A stretch of DNA of 64,000 nt from Sphagnum compactum (GCA_965153455.1 OZ234502.1:3513267-3577266), one strand, 5' to 3'; positions 1-17,145 are shown, numbered from the stretch's first letter. The notes: generated by a model from the letters alone, not told the origin. Numbers and translations: made by a program.

Positions 1-2012
1 ATGACAATTCTTCCTAATGAATGTTTTGGATATGTAAAGAAAAAACATATATTAATTGATCTGACTCCAAAAATTCTAAAACAGTTGATGAAGGTCGAAA
101 TGCTTTGAACATAAAGTACAAATTGTAACAACATATGATATATTAAGTCCTTTTATTGTTAGCATCCATAGGGGTAAACAAAGTTATCACAGCCAACAAA
201 TAATAATAATAAAAACTTCCACCGTGTCATTAGTGATTCGGTCAGTATTTGAATGTATAAAAAGCAACTGTGGGGAGGTTATATCTTCTTTTAATTGTGC
301 TCCATCAGTGATAACGGCACAATGATTATTGAAAGAGGTTACCAAACCTTGCAATGTAGAGAAGTCAGAAAGAGATTTGCTTCTACCCTTATTGTACTCA
401 ACTGTGCAGCTAAAGGCCCACCTGACTTGTGCCCTGGACTCTGACTCGACCTTGCACTCCCAACTCCTGCCATGGACTCCTGACTTGTGCCCGACTCCTG
501 ACCCTGCAAGGGTTGCAATTTCATACTAATTTCAGGAATATGAAGTTGCTTGCATAGGTCTCCTATTACAACAGTGTAGTTGTAGCTGCCAATTGGTGGT
601 GATCCTCAGGAGTGTACAAAGCTGTCAATAATTAGATGTCTCAAGGCAAATTTTTGTGGGTTTCCTAGCATGTGATGATGGCAAATGCTGTTGCTTTTCC
701 AAAGCTATCATAAGCTGATGAAGATATCCAAAACATCTGCCACTTGCAAGGTAGATTGAAGCTGCAGTCAATATGTGCAATGTTATCAGAATCCTGCATT
801 TTGCAAACTCGGTTTACCTATATGAAGTGTTGCTGGAATCCTACTACTTCTCACAAGGCAGATAAGAGAAGAAGTGTGGTTCCCACATCCCAGACATGAT
901 GACAAGCTGTGCATTCTGCATCACTACTCCAGAGTAGCTCTGCTAATGTTTCCAAGACTTACTGTCTCAGGCTTCACCACCTTTCTGTTGATTTCAGAGA
1001 AAGCTTATAGCTTATTTGCTCCACTATCTCCCAAGTAATAATTCCACATATCTGTTCAGCTACAGCTAAAATTTTTTCAACTGAAAGGAGTTTGAACAGA
1101 TGAACAGCTGGAATCCGACTCAAGATCCAACAATGCATTCTGCGAAAGTAAGTCCCAGTTTTCCAAACCATTGATGAAACTTCATTGTAGTGGTCAAACA
1201 TGAAATGCATCATGTGTGCAATTTGCAGGTTTCTTGACCTCTGTAGTACTCCTGTTGAACAATATTTAAAACTGGTGTACAGCATGCTCATTTCTTGTGT
1301 GATTGCAGGCTATGTAATAAAAATACATCCAGATAATGAAAACAGAGTTCACAAAGAACAGCCATCTCATCATTAGCATCTCATCCAAACATGTAGCTCT
1401 GTGAGGAGTAGTCTGACATATGGATGCTGTCTTAATTCCTTTATTTTGGCATTTTCATTTTTCTTTCAGACATCTGTAGATAATTTTTTTTCTTATTACT
1501 TGTTCAGTAAATCAAAACATGTCTTGTATCAAAAGTTGAGTACCTTTAAAAACTAGTTTACTAGGAGCTTTATTTCAATTTTCACATAATACCTGTAAAA
1601 CTGCGCAATGGGCTGGACAGGAACCAAAAGAAGCATTAGGCCATTCATCAAGGATCCTTTAGATCTACATAATTGAAACAATTTTCCATGAAGGCTGCTT
1701 TTAGCCCCGACACTAATCACAACAGGACAAAACATCATACCGCAACACACATGGATATTGAAAAAAGGGCTGTGAAGATGGTAAACAGAAGATGAAGCAA
1801 GGTTCATCTTATCTGACAATATCCTGAAAACTAAAATCCACCCCACTTCAGCCACTACGATTGAGAAACATTGCAAAAAATTTAAGGTAATGGGCCACAC
1901 AACAGTGCACACCTTCAGCATTGGAGTTCAACCTCTGTTCTAGTACAAATACATGGCAGGCAAGACACCAGACATGGTGCACCAGCAGCATCATGATGAT
2001 CTGGTCACTTAT
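1..2012. other. non-coding flank downstream of the WDR5a gene
   Basis: No convincing gene is visible here. The short open frames have no recognisable family features and lie in several frames. Because WDR5a runs leftwards and stops at 2013, the part nearest the gene is probably its 3' untranslated region. Reverse-strand AATAAA signals occur at 1574-1569 and 1445-1440, which would give a leader-to-tail 3' UTR of about 450-600 bases. A short internal duplication (TGACTTGTGCCC near 422 and near 481) is the only other structure noticed. Confidence 0.5.
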
Positions 2013-4796
<2,784 letters not shown>

Positions 4797-7700
4797 ATGT
4801 TGAGATTACGAGCATTTCGGCCTACGCCAGACAAGGTGGTGCGGCTCCTTCTGCATCCCACTTACCCCTGGCTTGTCACAGCAGATGCCAGCGACAATGT
4901 TGTCGTCTGGGATTGGGAGCATCGACAGGTGAGCTCTACTCTGCTCTACTCTATTATTTCTGTGAATCCTTCTTGTTGGGTTGCTCTCTTGGATATCAAG
5001 CTTTGTCATCAAACTGGAGCTCTTCTGAAGCCAATCTTAAGACACAATTCTGATCACATGTAATCATTAAGAATGACTTCCTTGACTTAACCCTAGCAGT
5101 TGATAAACAAAATTCTGGCATGAGTTTATCATTCCAATTTCAGAGAAAAATTGTTTTCACAGATGGTGTTTAGCTGCAAGTCTGTGGAGGTTATCACCTG
5201 GTCACTAAGTTGGTTGATATCACAGTATGGCAAGTTTCTGATGGTTGTAGGTCATTTATGAGGTGAATGTGAGGGGTATTGACGAACGTCGCACTGTTGG
5301 TGCCCAGCTTCAGAAGCTTGCTGAAGGTGAAGCTGGTATGGGCATTCAATTTTTCTGATCTTTCTCCTTTCAAACTCTTATCTCTCTGGCTTTGTTCTCC
5401 ATCCAAGGCTCGATAGCATTTTTTGTTGTTGACTATCTATCTCACTGTTTTGAAACAGAGCCTAAAGTGAAAACCTCAGAATCAATACGAGGAGGGAGGT
5501 AAGCAGTCTTATCAGCTCATGTGCATGGGAGGAAAATAGATTGATTTGGCATCAAAAGAGTTCTTAAAGTTTAGGAATGTTTCCATTGTTTCAGGGTTGA
5601 TATTGTGGTTTGCTTAAGGAGATGTTCAGGGTGTTGGAGGTGCATCTACTGCCGTCGATGCAGGCTTCTTGATGCATTAGGATTAGGTGTTTGTTTGTAG
5701 CCAAATGAAATGAAGCTTATGTTGCTGACAAGCTTGTTGCAGCAAGAATGGGGATACTGTTGACTTATTTTGATTAGCTGTGCTTCTTCAGGGGTGATCA
5801 CGTTTTCATGATGTTTAGAGGGTTGGATGTGTTGAAACCAGCTTCAAAAGGGTTGGCATGTGTAGTGAGTTCTTTGACAAGAGCCCTATGATTTAATGAA
5901 TGCAGCGTGAAACATGTCACATTCTATGATGATGATGTTCGCTTCTGGCAAGCATGGCTGAGTCGCTCAGCTGCAGGGGAGGCACCTGTGGCACCTAACC
6001 AGCTGTATACACCGGTTGGGGGAGGCCACATGACAATCAAGGGACGCCATTTCCTGGTTGTGTGTTGTGAGAACAAAGTCATCTTCCTTGATATGGTTAG
6101 CATGCGTGCACGAGATGTACCAAAGTCTGTATTTGACAACAAATCACCTCTGTGGTAGGACTCTGAACTTGTGGCTGTCAATATTATGTTCAAACTTTTG
6201 AAGACTTAATAGATGAAAGGGAAGTATGTATCTCTACAGTCTTATACCCAATGCATAAACCTGAATCTGCTCATATTTTCAGATGGATTGAATCTCTGTA
6301 ATCATTGTATCTGCTTTTCCTGGGTTCCAGTGTTGCATTCCTTCCACGATCAGGGGTTGTTGAGGGCCCTCTTGCTGCTTTTGGTGGTTCTGATGGAGTT
6401 ATTAGAGTACTTTCCATGACTTTGTGGCAGGTATCAAAGCTTTCTTTCCAAAAACCTCAGGATTTGTTCTGTGGTGTAAGTCAGCAAGTTCCTTGTCTTC
6501 ATTAGGTCCATGATAGGAGTGTCATTTTTCATATTGATGCACACAAATACATTTTGATGAGTCTTGTATTGATGCACAAAAGTATAACTTAGCATAGGAG
6601 GGTTTGAAGGCACTTGAAAAAAATTCAGTGCTGGAGTAACTGGAGTATGCTGAAAATTATGATACCCATATTAGTGTTGATAGAGGAGCTTTTTGTACAG
6701 CTGGTGCGGCGATATGTTGGTGGCCATAAGGGACCCATCTCATGTCTAATGACCTTCTTGGCTTCCTCCGGCGAGGTACTTAAGATTTCTTCTCCTTACA
6801 TGTCCACATCTGCACTTGGCTGAACATCACAATAGTATGCTAGACCGAAACAATTCAAAAGGCCATGTCTTCAAATGTCTTCAATAGGCAGCAATTGCTG
6901 TCACTCAAATCTTTGAAGTGGTATCTACGAGGCAAATTTCGGGAAACAAACACAGATATCTTACAAGATATGCAACAATTGGTTTAATATATGGTCACTT
7001 TGTTAGCTTATGTAGTCATTCGAAAGTTGGACCTGGTGTGGTGCAGACACTGTTGGTATCAGGAGGCAATGATGGAACACTAAGCTTATGGAGTGTGGAT
7101 GGTGCTCAGGCATCCCGAGAAGCCTTACCAAAGCTGTCTGTCAAGGTTGTTGTGTCGTACTCAGTCCCTGCAAGTCCCACAAGTTCTCCTATAGCATTTG
7201 CCTTTCATGAATGGACATAGTTCTGGGGTATGTTTTTTACAAGTTCTCTTGTAATTTCTTGGATTAGCTGTTAGACAAAGTCCTCAAGGTTTATCCTGTG
7301 ACATTTTTGACAAACGCTCTCAACCAGAGTATGCAGGTATTGAAATGATTAGAATGCCTGATGTTCATTCAAATATCTCAATTACTGCGAAGCTGGGGGT
7401 TATCAATAGTCAATTTATAGGTTCTTGAGGCTTTGTAGTTGTAAGAACTTTTTTGTCTTTCAGATGTTCAGTCTTATTGTCCTTCTGAATATAAAAGGCT
7501 ACTCTTTAAAAATTCTTCTAAAGAGAACTAGAGGGTTGCTTAAAAAAGAAAATTCCTTTTTGGAATTTCAACTTTTGGAGTTTTCAGAATGATTCTGTTT
7601 AGAGTCTTGTAAGTGGGGAGCTTCTTGTAAGCCCACTTGTTCATTGTTTCCCCCGCTGTCCTTTCCTTTAGGTTCTGCTTTTCCCTATCTGTTGGTCTGT

Positions 7701-10700
7701 TTTTTATCATGTCCTTGTGTTGTGGTCTGTTGCTAGCCAGTAGCATGGCTGAGTGCTTTTGTATTTGCAGCAGAAACTCAGTTTGCAGGTTGGTGATTTT
7801 CACTGGCCTTTACCCACTGTCAGGAGCTGATGAAGTCAGTGGGGAAGTTGTGGTAGATAAGTCACTATCATACATACTACTCTTGATGGTCCCTGAACAG
7901 GTGTGAGATTGGCACTATTGTTCATACCCCGTTTTTTTGTTTTTGGTTTGTTTTGTCTTTCCTGGTTTGGAACTTTCTGTGGCTTCTTGAAGAAGTGTTA
8001 ACCTTGCTGTGTTTTTTCTTCATAGTGAGAACGGAGATTTCTCTATTCTTATGAAAGATATGTGTTTTTTACAAGTTAAAATATTCGCTGATAGGAGCTG
8101 GTCACCAAAACAAGGTCTAACAATGAGAGTTGTTCTCAAGAGCACATATTTTCCTTCACTTGAATTCTGTTCCACTGTGTGCTTTGTGGCTCAGATGCAA
8201 TGCTTTGTTATGCTAAATTGAGGTCACTGATCAGACTTTATTGACCAGGTTTTGGGTTTCAACATTGCAGGCACATGATGGTGGAGTCTATGGGATAGAA
8301 CTGGCCAGAGTGCAAGATGAGGCTCCTCAGCTTGTCAGTATTGGGGCAGACAAGACCTTGGCAATCTGGGATACAGTCAATTTCAAGGTGCTTTCAGTTT
8401 TCTCTGTCTGATCTCCTGTTTTCTGCAAGACAGTGGATCTGTATGCTAACAATTCAAACCTAAAAGTTAGGAATTGTTGGCTCAATGGCTGGAAGAGACC
8501 GGAAGAGATGTCATTCTCACACACATTATGCATGCACTTTAGCACTATGAACTTTGCCTTGCAATATCAGCTATTGGTGCCTTATTTCAGAAGATCTGGG
8601 TGTGGTTGAGTGCCACAGGAAATACGTCGAATCAAGCCAGTTTCAAAATTGGCTTGTCATGGTGTGGCTTCATGGTGTCATCCTCGCCGACCCAACCTTG
8701 ACCTTCTTGTCTGTGTTAAAGATTCTCATATCTGGTGCGAGCAAATTCAATTGGTAGTTGTATTGTGGTTAATATGCTTGTGTACAACCATTTCTCTGAT
8801 AGGAACATAATAGTTTTGAACTGAAGAGGGCATTTTGCTGACCCCAGCGGTCCTCAGGTCTGCATGAGTGGTATCTAGTGAATAATGGGCATCATGATTT
8901 GACAGGGCCATAGAACACTCAGGATATGGAGCTACGACCAGACCTTTGTGTGACTTGACTCTACAAGTTCCAGCCCCGTTGCTTGCATCTGGCAAGAAGC
9001 TTAAGGTGGGCCCTTTAAACTTCTCTCACCATTTAACACTTAAGAGAATTTTCCATATCCATTCAGTCTTGCATGTCCCGCAGGCTGCAACATAAAATTC
9101 AATAACTTGCTGTTTTTATATCTGTAGGTGGCTTGTCATGATTCTATGCCAGGAAAATTGTCAACCCTATGATTTCCACCTCATACAAATGTGGTCACAT
9201 GTGGCTGCTTCAGGCTTATTGCATGGCTGTACATCCTCTGCAGCCACACCTAGTTGCCAGTGGCACAAATCTTGGGGTGATCCTCAGTGAGTTTGATGTC
9301 AAGGCTCTCCCTGCAGCTGTGCCCCTCCTCTCTGCACCTGGCAGCAAAGAACACACTGTCGCATTTGCCGTGAATAGTGAAATACGGTTGCTCTCTTTCC
9401 AGCTTGCAGCACCAATAAATCCTACTATTTCAAACACAGGTGTCTTGATTGAGCTTACTGGTCGTCCCCGGAGTGATGCTCCAGAATCTTCTTCACAACT
9501 GCAGGTATAATTATTGCATTAATGCTCCATGGTTGTACTTAGGAGCTCAACCTAATTTTCAAGTGTTTTATGACCTGTTGTTTTTGTCTCTGTCCTGTGC
9601 AGTTCGAATTGTATCTAATTATTCTGTTGATGGTGAAACTTCCTCTGTATTGCTTGGGCTGTCACTTTTTGTTGACAAATTGGGGTGTTTCAATTGCCAC
9701 AATTCTTTAGACTACTTGGTTGTGGTCCTATAGTGTTAAAGAGATGTCTGTGTACTGTTGTCTCCTTTACCAAAATTTAGGGTGATGTACATGTTTGCAG
9801 GTGAAGCAGACATATAAGCATGTGCAGTCACTTGCGCACGATTCATTTTGCTGCCTTTCTCCAAGCAAATCTGGAAAGTAAGAATCTTGTCTGAACATGT
9901 CATTTTCTTGAAGTTTGTGGAGTTGACTTTTGAACAGGTCGTTTCTTTCCAAGTTCGTTATGTGCCAAAAAATGTAATGCTACTTCACCACTTGTTTAAA
10001 TGTAGATCTGGCTGTTCAATTATTGGAGTATTAAGATTCTCCTCCCCTGGTAGATCTGTAGAGGGAGGCTATCTGAAATGGTGGAATTTGTTTCCCTTCT
10101 TGCACCTACATTGGGAAGAAATCTTAGTTATGAGGTATTCAAGTCCAAAAATGTGTTGTTTAGAAAGCCAACACATTTATCTGGGAATAGGTGTGGGGTG
10201 AGCTAATTTCCCTAAGTTCCTTGCAGGTATGTGTCCATAGTGTGGCCAGATACACCAGCCTATCAAATCTATAGGGTTTCTGATTGGACATGTATCCATA
10301 GTGGAGCTGCACGGCATTTTGCATGGGATTCTTGTAGAGAACGCTTTGCTCTGATTGAGTCTTTCCCAGTTCCAAGACCACCCCCACCACCAAAAGGTGG
10401 CTCTTCAAGAAAAGCAAAAGAAGCTGCTGCTCAGGCTGCTGCAGCTGCAGCTGCTGCTGCTAGTGCTGCAGCCTTGGCCACTGTTCAAGTGTGCATCATA
10501 CTGGATGATGGGATGGTCACTACCCTTACCAATTCCATTGAGAACCGACCTGAGCCTGTAAGATAGCAACTATTGCCAATTTAAGAGAGCTATTTGAATT
10601 CCTAGGAGTAGTATGTGTCTACTCATCTCCTGTTATGCTTACATTTTCACTGTTTGTAGACCTCCACATCTTTCACTTTTTGAATTGTATTTGGACTTGT

Positions 10701-13700
10701 GGTAGATAATAGCACTGTGCCTACTGTGTGGAGTTCCCTGAGGCAAGTACTTCTGTGAGTTGATATGAATGGGACAGGAAACCACTCTTTGGCCCTTTAA
10801 ACTCTCAAATTTGCAGAGTTTTCTTGTGTATTGGGCATGTTCAGAGAGTCATGATAATTGTGCAGGTGATAGGTTTGCAAGGAGGTGCTCTGCTGGGAGT
10901 GACGTACAAGATGCCAAGAAGGGCCAGTACTGCAACTTTGGGTCCATCTGGTAGTTCACTTGATGATCCTTCTGTTATAACAGGGAAGGGCACTGAAGCA
11001 CCTGCAAATTTCCAGCTGTACAGGTGGTGTATTGTTCTATTGCACTCCCTTTCTTAGGTTTCTTTTCACCTTATCTAAATCTCTTTTGAGTATGCATGGG
11101 AGCTTTAGGTAAGAACATCATATGGTCTCCACAAATGTCCTGACAAAATTGGTCATTCTTCTGCCTCATTTCCATCCCTTGATAGCTGGCTACATTTCCT
11201 GATATGAGGACATGGAAGTACTAAACCCCTGAACAATGTTGTTATGCAGCTGGGAGACTTTCAAGCCAGTTAGTGGGATGCTGCCACAACCAGATTGGAG
11301 TGCTTGGGATCAAACTGTGGAGTATTGTGCACTTGCATATCAACGATATGTTGTCATTTCGTCCCTCCGTCCCCAGTATCGTTACTTGGGCAATGTGGCC
11401 ATTGGAGCTGCAACAGGTGGGGTCTGGCACCGCCGCCAGCTATTTTTGGCCACACCAACCACAATTGAGTGAGCACCTCTCTCCTCCTGTTTTGTGGAAC
11501 AGTATCTAGCATAGGCCTAGGGATTGTGAGACAGAGTCAAGAAAGGGGCGTTGGACATACTCATCTCCTTCTTTCTTTGAGTTTTCAAGAGTATGTTGTG
11601 TGGGCAATCAATCTTATGTTGACCTTTCGTTCATTGTTGCATGTCAAAGATGTAGCTTGCGTAATCGTTCTAACTGCTGATTCTTGCCTGTGTCATAAGC
11701 ATTTGATGCACATTGACAAATGGATCCTTTTGAGATGGGATGCTTCTTGCACACCAGTTTCTGGCTGTTAGTGGGTCTAATTTGCAATGCAGGAACTAGC
11801 AACTCGGTTATTTCAAGGTTTGACTAAGAGATGGAGAATGGTTGAAACTTCGTCTACATGATTTTACAGGAGTACAATGCTGAACTCATGTCTTCTATGT
11901 TAATGTCATTAGAACTCATGTTGGTGGTGTATTGAGGCCTTCAGTTCTGGGACTGTTGATGGCAGGTGTGTGTTTGTGGATGCTGGGGTCACTGCTCTTG
12001 ATGTTGAAAGAAAGAGGAGGAAAGAAGAACAGAAAGCAAGGGAATCACAAGCAAAGGCATTTCCAGCACACAATGAGCTGGCTTTACTGACCGTGGAAGG
12101 GCCTAAAGTAGTAACAGCAGAAAGAATCCCTCTGCGGCCTCCTATGCTGCAGGTGGTGAGACTAGCATCATTCCAAACAGCTCCATCAGTACCCCCATTT
12201 GTTTCTATGCCGAAGATTTCTAAAAGTGAAGGGGAAGTCCCAAACCCTCTCAAGGAATTTGAAGAGAGGAAAGTGAGTCCAGAGGCAGTCATAGCTGGAG
12301 GAGGTGTTTCAGTTGCTGTCTCCAGACTACCACCTGAGCAGAAACGTCCAGTTGGACCTGTTGTGGTTGTGGGTGTCAGAGATGGTGTTCTCTGGCTAGT
12401 GGACAGGTACTGTCTTTCTCCCTCTATGTTTGAGTCCATGTAAGGACCTTTGCATTGGGGCAAGTTAATGTCAGAGGTAGATTTTTCTTGACTTATTTCC
12501 AGTCTGACATTTATGGGGCAAGGGTGATTTAAGGGCTAACTGACAAAAAGGGATTTCGGTTAGGATGCTGACCCTATATCATTAAGTGGACATTGAGAGG
12601 AAGTCTTCCTGTTTGTACTCAGGTTGCTGCAAGTTGTAAGTATGGAGAAGTTTTGCTCCTGATAAGGAAATTGTTGGAAGCATTGTCTGGGCACTTGTGT
12701 CTATATATTGAAGTTCTCATATAGGCTTGCACATGCCAAGATAAAAGTCTAAGGAATAGCTGCTACTGCAGAGTAATTTCTTCCTTTTTTGGTATTTGCC
12801 TATTTGCTGTTTAGTTAAGCAGATGGTATGGTGGACAGGTACATGATGGCACATGTGATTGCTCTGAACCATCCTGGCATTCGCTGCCGGTGCTTGGCTG
12901 CAGCTGGTGATCCTGTCAGTGCGGTCAAATGGTGAGCCTCTACATGGGAGTGTCATAAAATTCAAATTCTGAGTTGATACATGCCTTCATAAGTGTGAAA
13001 CCCACTCAAGATGCTGAAATTGGCAGTGTTAGTGCTAGCTTTTCTGAAGCTTTTAATAGTGAGATCAACTATGGCAGACACTTGCTATGGCAAATGTTAC
13101 ATGAGGATTGACTTAACATGCCTTTGTGGGGAGGCAGGGCTGCACGATTAGGAAGGGAGCACCATGATGATTTGGCACATTTTATGCTTGGCATGGGATA
13201 TGCTACAGAAGCACTCCATTTGCCGGGCATCTCAAAAAGGTTCCATTTTCATTCAGCAGCACTGTTTCTAGATTCTGAAACCCAAGAATAGCTTTTTAGC
13301 AAAAATTGGTCACACCAATGTGTGCAAGAAGACCATGAAAATAGAACTGATGCATTTGCCTCATGGCAGGATACCCCAGTGTTGCCTGCAAGTTCCCCCC
13401 AGCCCTCTCTCATTAAGAATCTGCTGTAGTATCTGAAGTCTCATGAATATGAGCTTCTTGTGTTTTGCACTGCAGTCTGGTTCCACTGCGAGTAATATGG
13501 ATAGCAAATGCTGTGTAGGTTGGAATATGAGCTGGCCATGCAAAGTGGAGACTTGAAGAGAGCGCTGCAGTCACTTGTCACTCTAAGCAACAGCAAGAGC
13601 ATTGGGCAGGACATTGAACTGAGCAGTGATGCCATTGGGGTCCTGTCTATCACAGCTAGCCAGCAGGCAAAGGCTGAGGCTGTGCATGGAATAGTGAAAT

Positions 13701-15077
13701 TTGCAGCAGAATTTCTGAATCTGATTGATGCAGCTGATGCTACTGGACAGGCTGATATGGCTGGGCAGGCTCTTAAAAGACTGGCAGCTGCTGGAGCAGT
13801 TGAGGGTGCTCTGCAGCCACATGAGCTTCGAGGACTGTCACTCAGGCTTGCAACACATGGAGAGTTGACAAGATTGGCGGTAGGAGTTTCAACTTCAGTT
13901 TGAAACTTCTGATGTTTGTGTGTCAGATTGCAAAATGTCTTGTTCTCTATGGCTTTACCATGGATATGCAGATGTTAGTTGTGGACCAAGTCTTCTATGT
14001 AGTGTTTAAGTCTGGTGGCAAAGAAAATCTCTCATCTGTGTTTATGTGTGTGTAGGTGCAAACCAACACCATGATAAATGCGGGGCAGGGCCATGAGGCA
14101 GCACTGGCAGCGGCTCTTCTTGGAGATCCTAATCTTTTGGAGAAAGCTTGGTTGGATACAGGCATGCTTGCACAAGCTGCTCTACATGCCCATGTGAGAA
14201 TTTTGACATGCTAGAATGTCCCAGGAGAGTGTTAGATCCTACTAGCTATATTGGCCAATAATGAAGAGCCTCCACAGTGGCTGTCATGGGGGGTTAGTTC
14301 ATGTGTCTGTAGTCATGGGGTCCTGTTCTTAGTGAGGTGATGATGTTTCTTATATCAGTTCTGCTTGTTCTTAACAGTTTCCCGTGTCTTCTTGGTCTTG
14401 AGGGAAGACACTGATTGTTGTGTTTGTTTGGCCACGTAACCAACGAAAGACCATGTCACTATGTTTTTGTGACATGGGCTGACATTCTTCCTGCCCGAGA
14501 GATAACTTAATGCTCTGAGATCGGGTGATTCTTGTTTTGTTTGCAGGCCAATGGAAGACCCTCACTCAAATCGATTGTCCAGCAATGGAACAAGGTTTTG
14601 CAGAAACAGTATGCCAGTCCTGCTGATTCAATACCACCTCCTGCAACTGTTACACCAGCATCAGGGGCAGACCTCCTGGTACCAGTTGGCACCCCCCCAC
14701 CTCTTACTCCAGAAAAAAGTACCCCAATATCTGTTAGCCTACAACAAGCAGCTCGGAAGCCCTTGATTGAGATCATCCCTCCAGGCAACGTGATTGTATC
14801 AGGGCCTGGGTCATTAGCTGCTGCACCACCAAAGGCGGGTTCTATCTCTCAACCAAATCTCCTCCCAGCTCCAAGTGCACCTTTAATGCTAGAAGCTCCT
14901 CCACAGTCTGCTGTTTCTACTGCTAATGGAGCTCTCATACTCTCAGGTTCTGCTCCTCCTACTGCTCCTCCTCTCGAAGCATCTTCTGCCCCTCCCCTTG
15001 TCCCTGCAGCAGTACCTGCACCTGTACTAATTGCACTGCCAGTTGAGTCCAAGGGTGAGTTAATATCGCTTGTATGA
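4797..15077 (+). CDS. TWD40-2: TWD40-2-like subunit of the TPLATE/TSET endocytic complex
   Basis: Twenty-one exons splice in frame: 4797-4928, 5251-5335, 5459-5498, 5906-6154, 6331-6430, 6701-6775, 7047-7145, 8271-8387, 8619-8734, 8906-9005, 9214-9504, 9801-9877, 10227-10557, 10866-11023, 11250-11468, 11966-12406, 12839-12931, 13138-13239, 13519-13879, 14056-14193 and 14547-15077, about 1284 residues. All introns are GT-AG. The protein matches Arabidopsis At5g24710 (TWD40-2) throughout: MLRLRAFRPT start, WLVTADASD, GGHKGPISCLM, SIGADKTLAIWD, LACHGVASWCHPR, GGMLPQPDW, ISSLRPQYRYLG and LGREHHDDLAHFMLGMGY. WD40 propellers fill the N-terminal part, a helical solenoid follows, and the last 150 residues are Pro/Ala-rich. 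An Ala-rich linker lies near residues 555-580. In the family this is a cytosolic and plasma-membrane subunit of the adaptor complex for clathrin-mediated endocytosis. The 3' end is uncertain: a strong donor GTGAGT at 15055 could skip the 15075 stop. Confidence 0.95.
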
Positions 15078-16717
15078 TTGTAGGTCTGGTTAGTTAAGTT
15101 CCAGGCACTTATAGATGCAAAAATTAGGAGGCACCAATAATGTCCAACTACATGCCAAGCACACTTGACCTGATGGCTGCCAAATCTGCTTACAATAAAC
15201 CTGTGTATGACGTAGTGACCACTTGTTCTGCTATCTGCTGGATGATGTAAAAGAGGTTGCAGATATTTGAAAGACCTCACTAGCTTGGCATTTCTGTTGG
15301 ACATGATTTATTGTAGGAATTTTATGTACCTATGTTTTGTATCCATGATATTAAGTAAACAATTTTTGTGATCCCTCTTGATGTGGGGCTCTTGTTATTT
15401 GTCAGTTCTTGCACAAACAAATATGGTCATTAGCAGTAATTTAAAATGTCACTGAATTGAAATTGAATGAGAGATGGCAGATGATCTTGTTTGCTTCCAT
15501 CTTTTGGATTATTTTGCTATTGTCTTCCAGTCCAACAAGAAATTTTTTTGTTGACTCAATAGACTTTTCCCTTGAATGTTATGTAGTGTAGTTTCCATGT
15601 GACATATGCCCAAGAGCATAACACTGTCATATGTGCAGTACATGATTGAACATTTTGATGATGTGTGCCAGTGCCACAAACCACAACTGTGATCTCAGAG
15701 TTCTGCTCTATTTCTCGCGCAACTCTGTTTTAGGTCAGAAGAACCTGATACAAAAGTTCATATATTGATCATGTACTTCAGTTGGGTGACAAGACATGTA
15801 TGCTGTTGGGTGGAAACAGAGGAGAATTATGTTGTTGAAGGCCGACATTGTTCATGACTACTATTCACAGAAATCAATACTACAATTTGCAGAGTGCTTC
15901 CAGATCTTGTTACAACACTTATCCCTCCATGTTCAGTCTTTTACTCTTAGAAAAATACAGCAATCCATGTGCAAATAGCAAGAACATACACCTATGTCAA
16001 CTTGGAAATTAGAGCATCTTTGGGCACAGTAGTACTGCTGCCATGTGATCTAATCCAAACAAACACCAGAGCCAAATGGACTTATCACAGGGTTGCTCTG
16101 TGTTCACAACCTTGAAACTATTTGTGTCTCAGAGATTGATGGATTGGCCTGCTGTGTTCCTTATCAAAGTTGCATGTGATATACAATGTCAGAACCACAA
16201 CACAGTTATTCATCTTGTTCACGAGATGGGAAAGTAGTGACAAATCATTGCAGGCATCAGTCTCAATTGCAGTACCTGGAATGAATTGGCGTCATCTCTG
16301 AGATTCTATTATATAAGGGGGAATGCTCTGATCCATTCCACAATTTTGTAGAGGTGGTCATAAGTTTTAGAAACTTGTCAACCTACTCTGCAAATATGAC
16401 TCCTTGCAGAATAATATGGATACCCAGTTCATGATTAGTTGAAGCTTTTAGGTTCTGTAGTAGAGGGTCAAGCAGCTGTCTGTGACTTTTCCCATTTGTT
16501 CCATCAGCTTTCAACAACTGCCAGAGAGAGCTTCTCTTGTGACAAATGTGGTTTCCCCATTCCTGCCATGTTTTCTCAAGGAGGGTAGACAGATTTACTT
16601 CAGGGGATGCAAATGTAGGCCTGTAGATTGCTTGTCAGCCAATATTGTTTACACCGGGCCTTATTCAGGTGACAGTATTCTCCTTAAATGTAAATAGGAC
16701 AGTTTTTTTTTTTTTTT
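15078..16717. other. 3' flank of TWD40-2, no gene recognised
   Basis: This follows the TWD40-2 stop codon. An AATAAA at 15194-15199 is a plausible polyadenylation signal. A good acceptor (TTGTCTTCCAG ending at 15530) would join in phase to the alternative donor at 15055 and give a ten-residue tail ending in TAG at 15560-15562. A 71-codon open frame at 16482-16697 was not recognised and shows no domain features. Confidence 0.4.
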
Positions 16718-16850
16718 GGTGCGCATTTTGTGTGAAATTTCACCAAAATGCAAAAAATAAAAACAAAAAAGAAAATTCTGTTAAAATATTCCTTTTTCTG
16801 AGAAAATAACCAAATTTCAAGAACAAAAATTCACCACATTTGGACACTGA
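16718..16850. repeat. dispersed repeat family A, copy 1
   Basis: An AT-rich segment beginning GGTGCGCA, after a poly-T run. By eye it aligns with 53131-53260: both carry AAATTTC-ACCAAA, then an A-rich stretch, then TTCTGTT-TAATATTC, then TCTG-GAAAA and CAAAT-TT. Two diverged copies 36 kb apart indicate an old dispersed element; its class is not clear. Confidence 0.5.
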
Positions 16851-16995
16851 TTTTAGTTTGGTAGCATTTTAAATAGCAGTTTCCTAAATATTTAGACAGG
16901 TTCTAAAAACCTGTCGCCATTTAATGTTAAAGCCCTCTTGGGATGCTAGCCATTACGCAGCATCAGAATAATTGAGAAAAAAATCACTGACATAG

Positions 16996-17145
16996 GATGC
17001 TTAGAATTGATTATGAGAATATATCATATATAATAATAATAATAATAATAATCTTTATTTTAATAAAATATTTTATTATTTCATAGTATACCAAAAAATA
17101 CCCTTTTATCTCATGTCTTCCATAAAATATACAACTCTGATGATG
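16996..17145. repeat. dispersed repeat family B, copy 1
   Basis: Shares GCTTAGAATTG-ATTATGA and, further on, CAAAAAATACC and CCATAAAATATACAA with 19291-19412 in the same order. The copy here is interrupted by an (ATA)n run. No ends or target duplication were found, so the class is unknown. Confidence 0.5.
17031..17052. repeat. (TAA)n microsatellite
   Basis: About seven uninterrupted TAA units, inside dispersed repeat family B copy 1. Confidence 0.9.

Noticed and set aside
1553-1921. Minus-strand open frame of 122 codons downstream of WDR5a
   Set aside because: No recognisable domain; it sits where the WDR5a 3' UTR is expected.
11909-12463. Minus-strand open frame of 184 codons
   Set aside because: Antisense shadow of TWD40-2 exon 16, whose plus-strand reading matches the family throughout.
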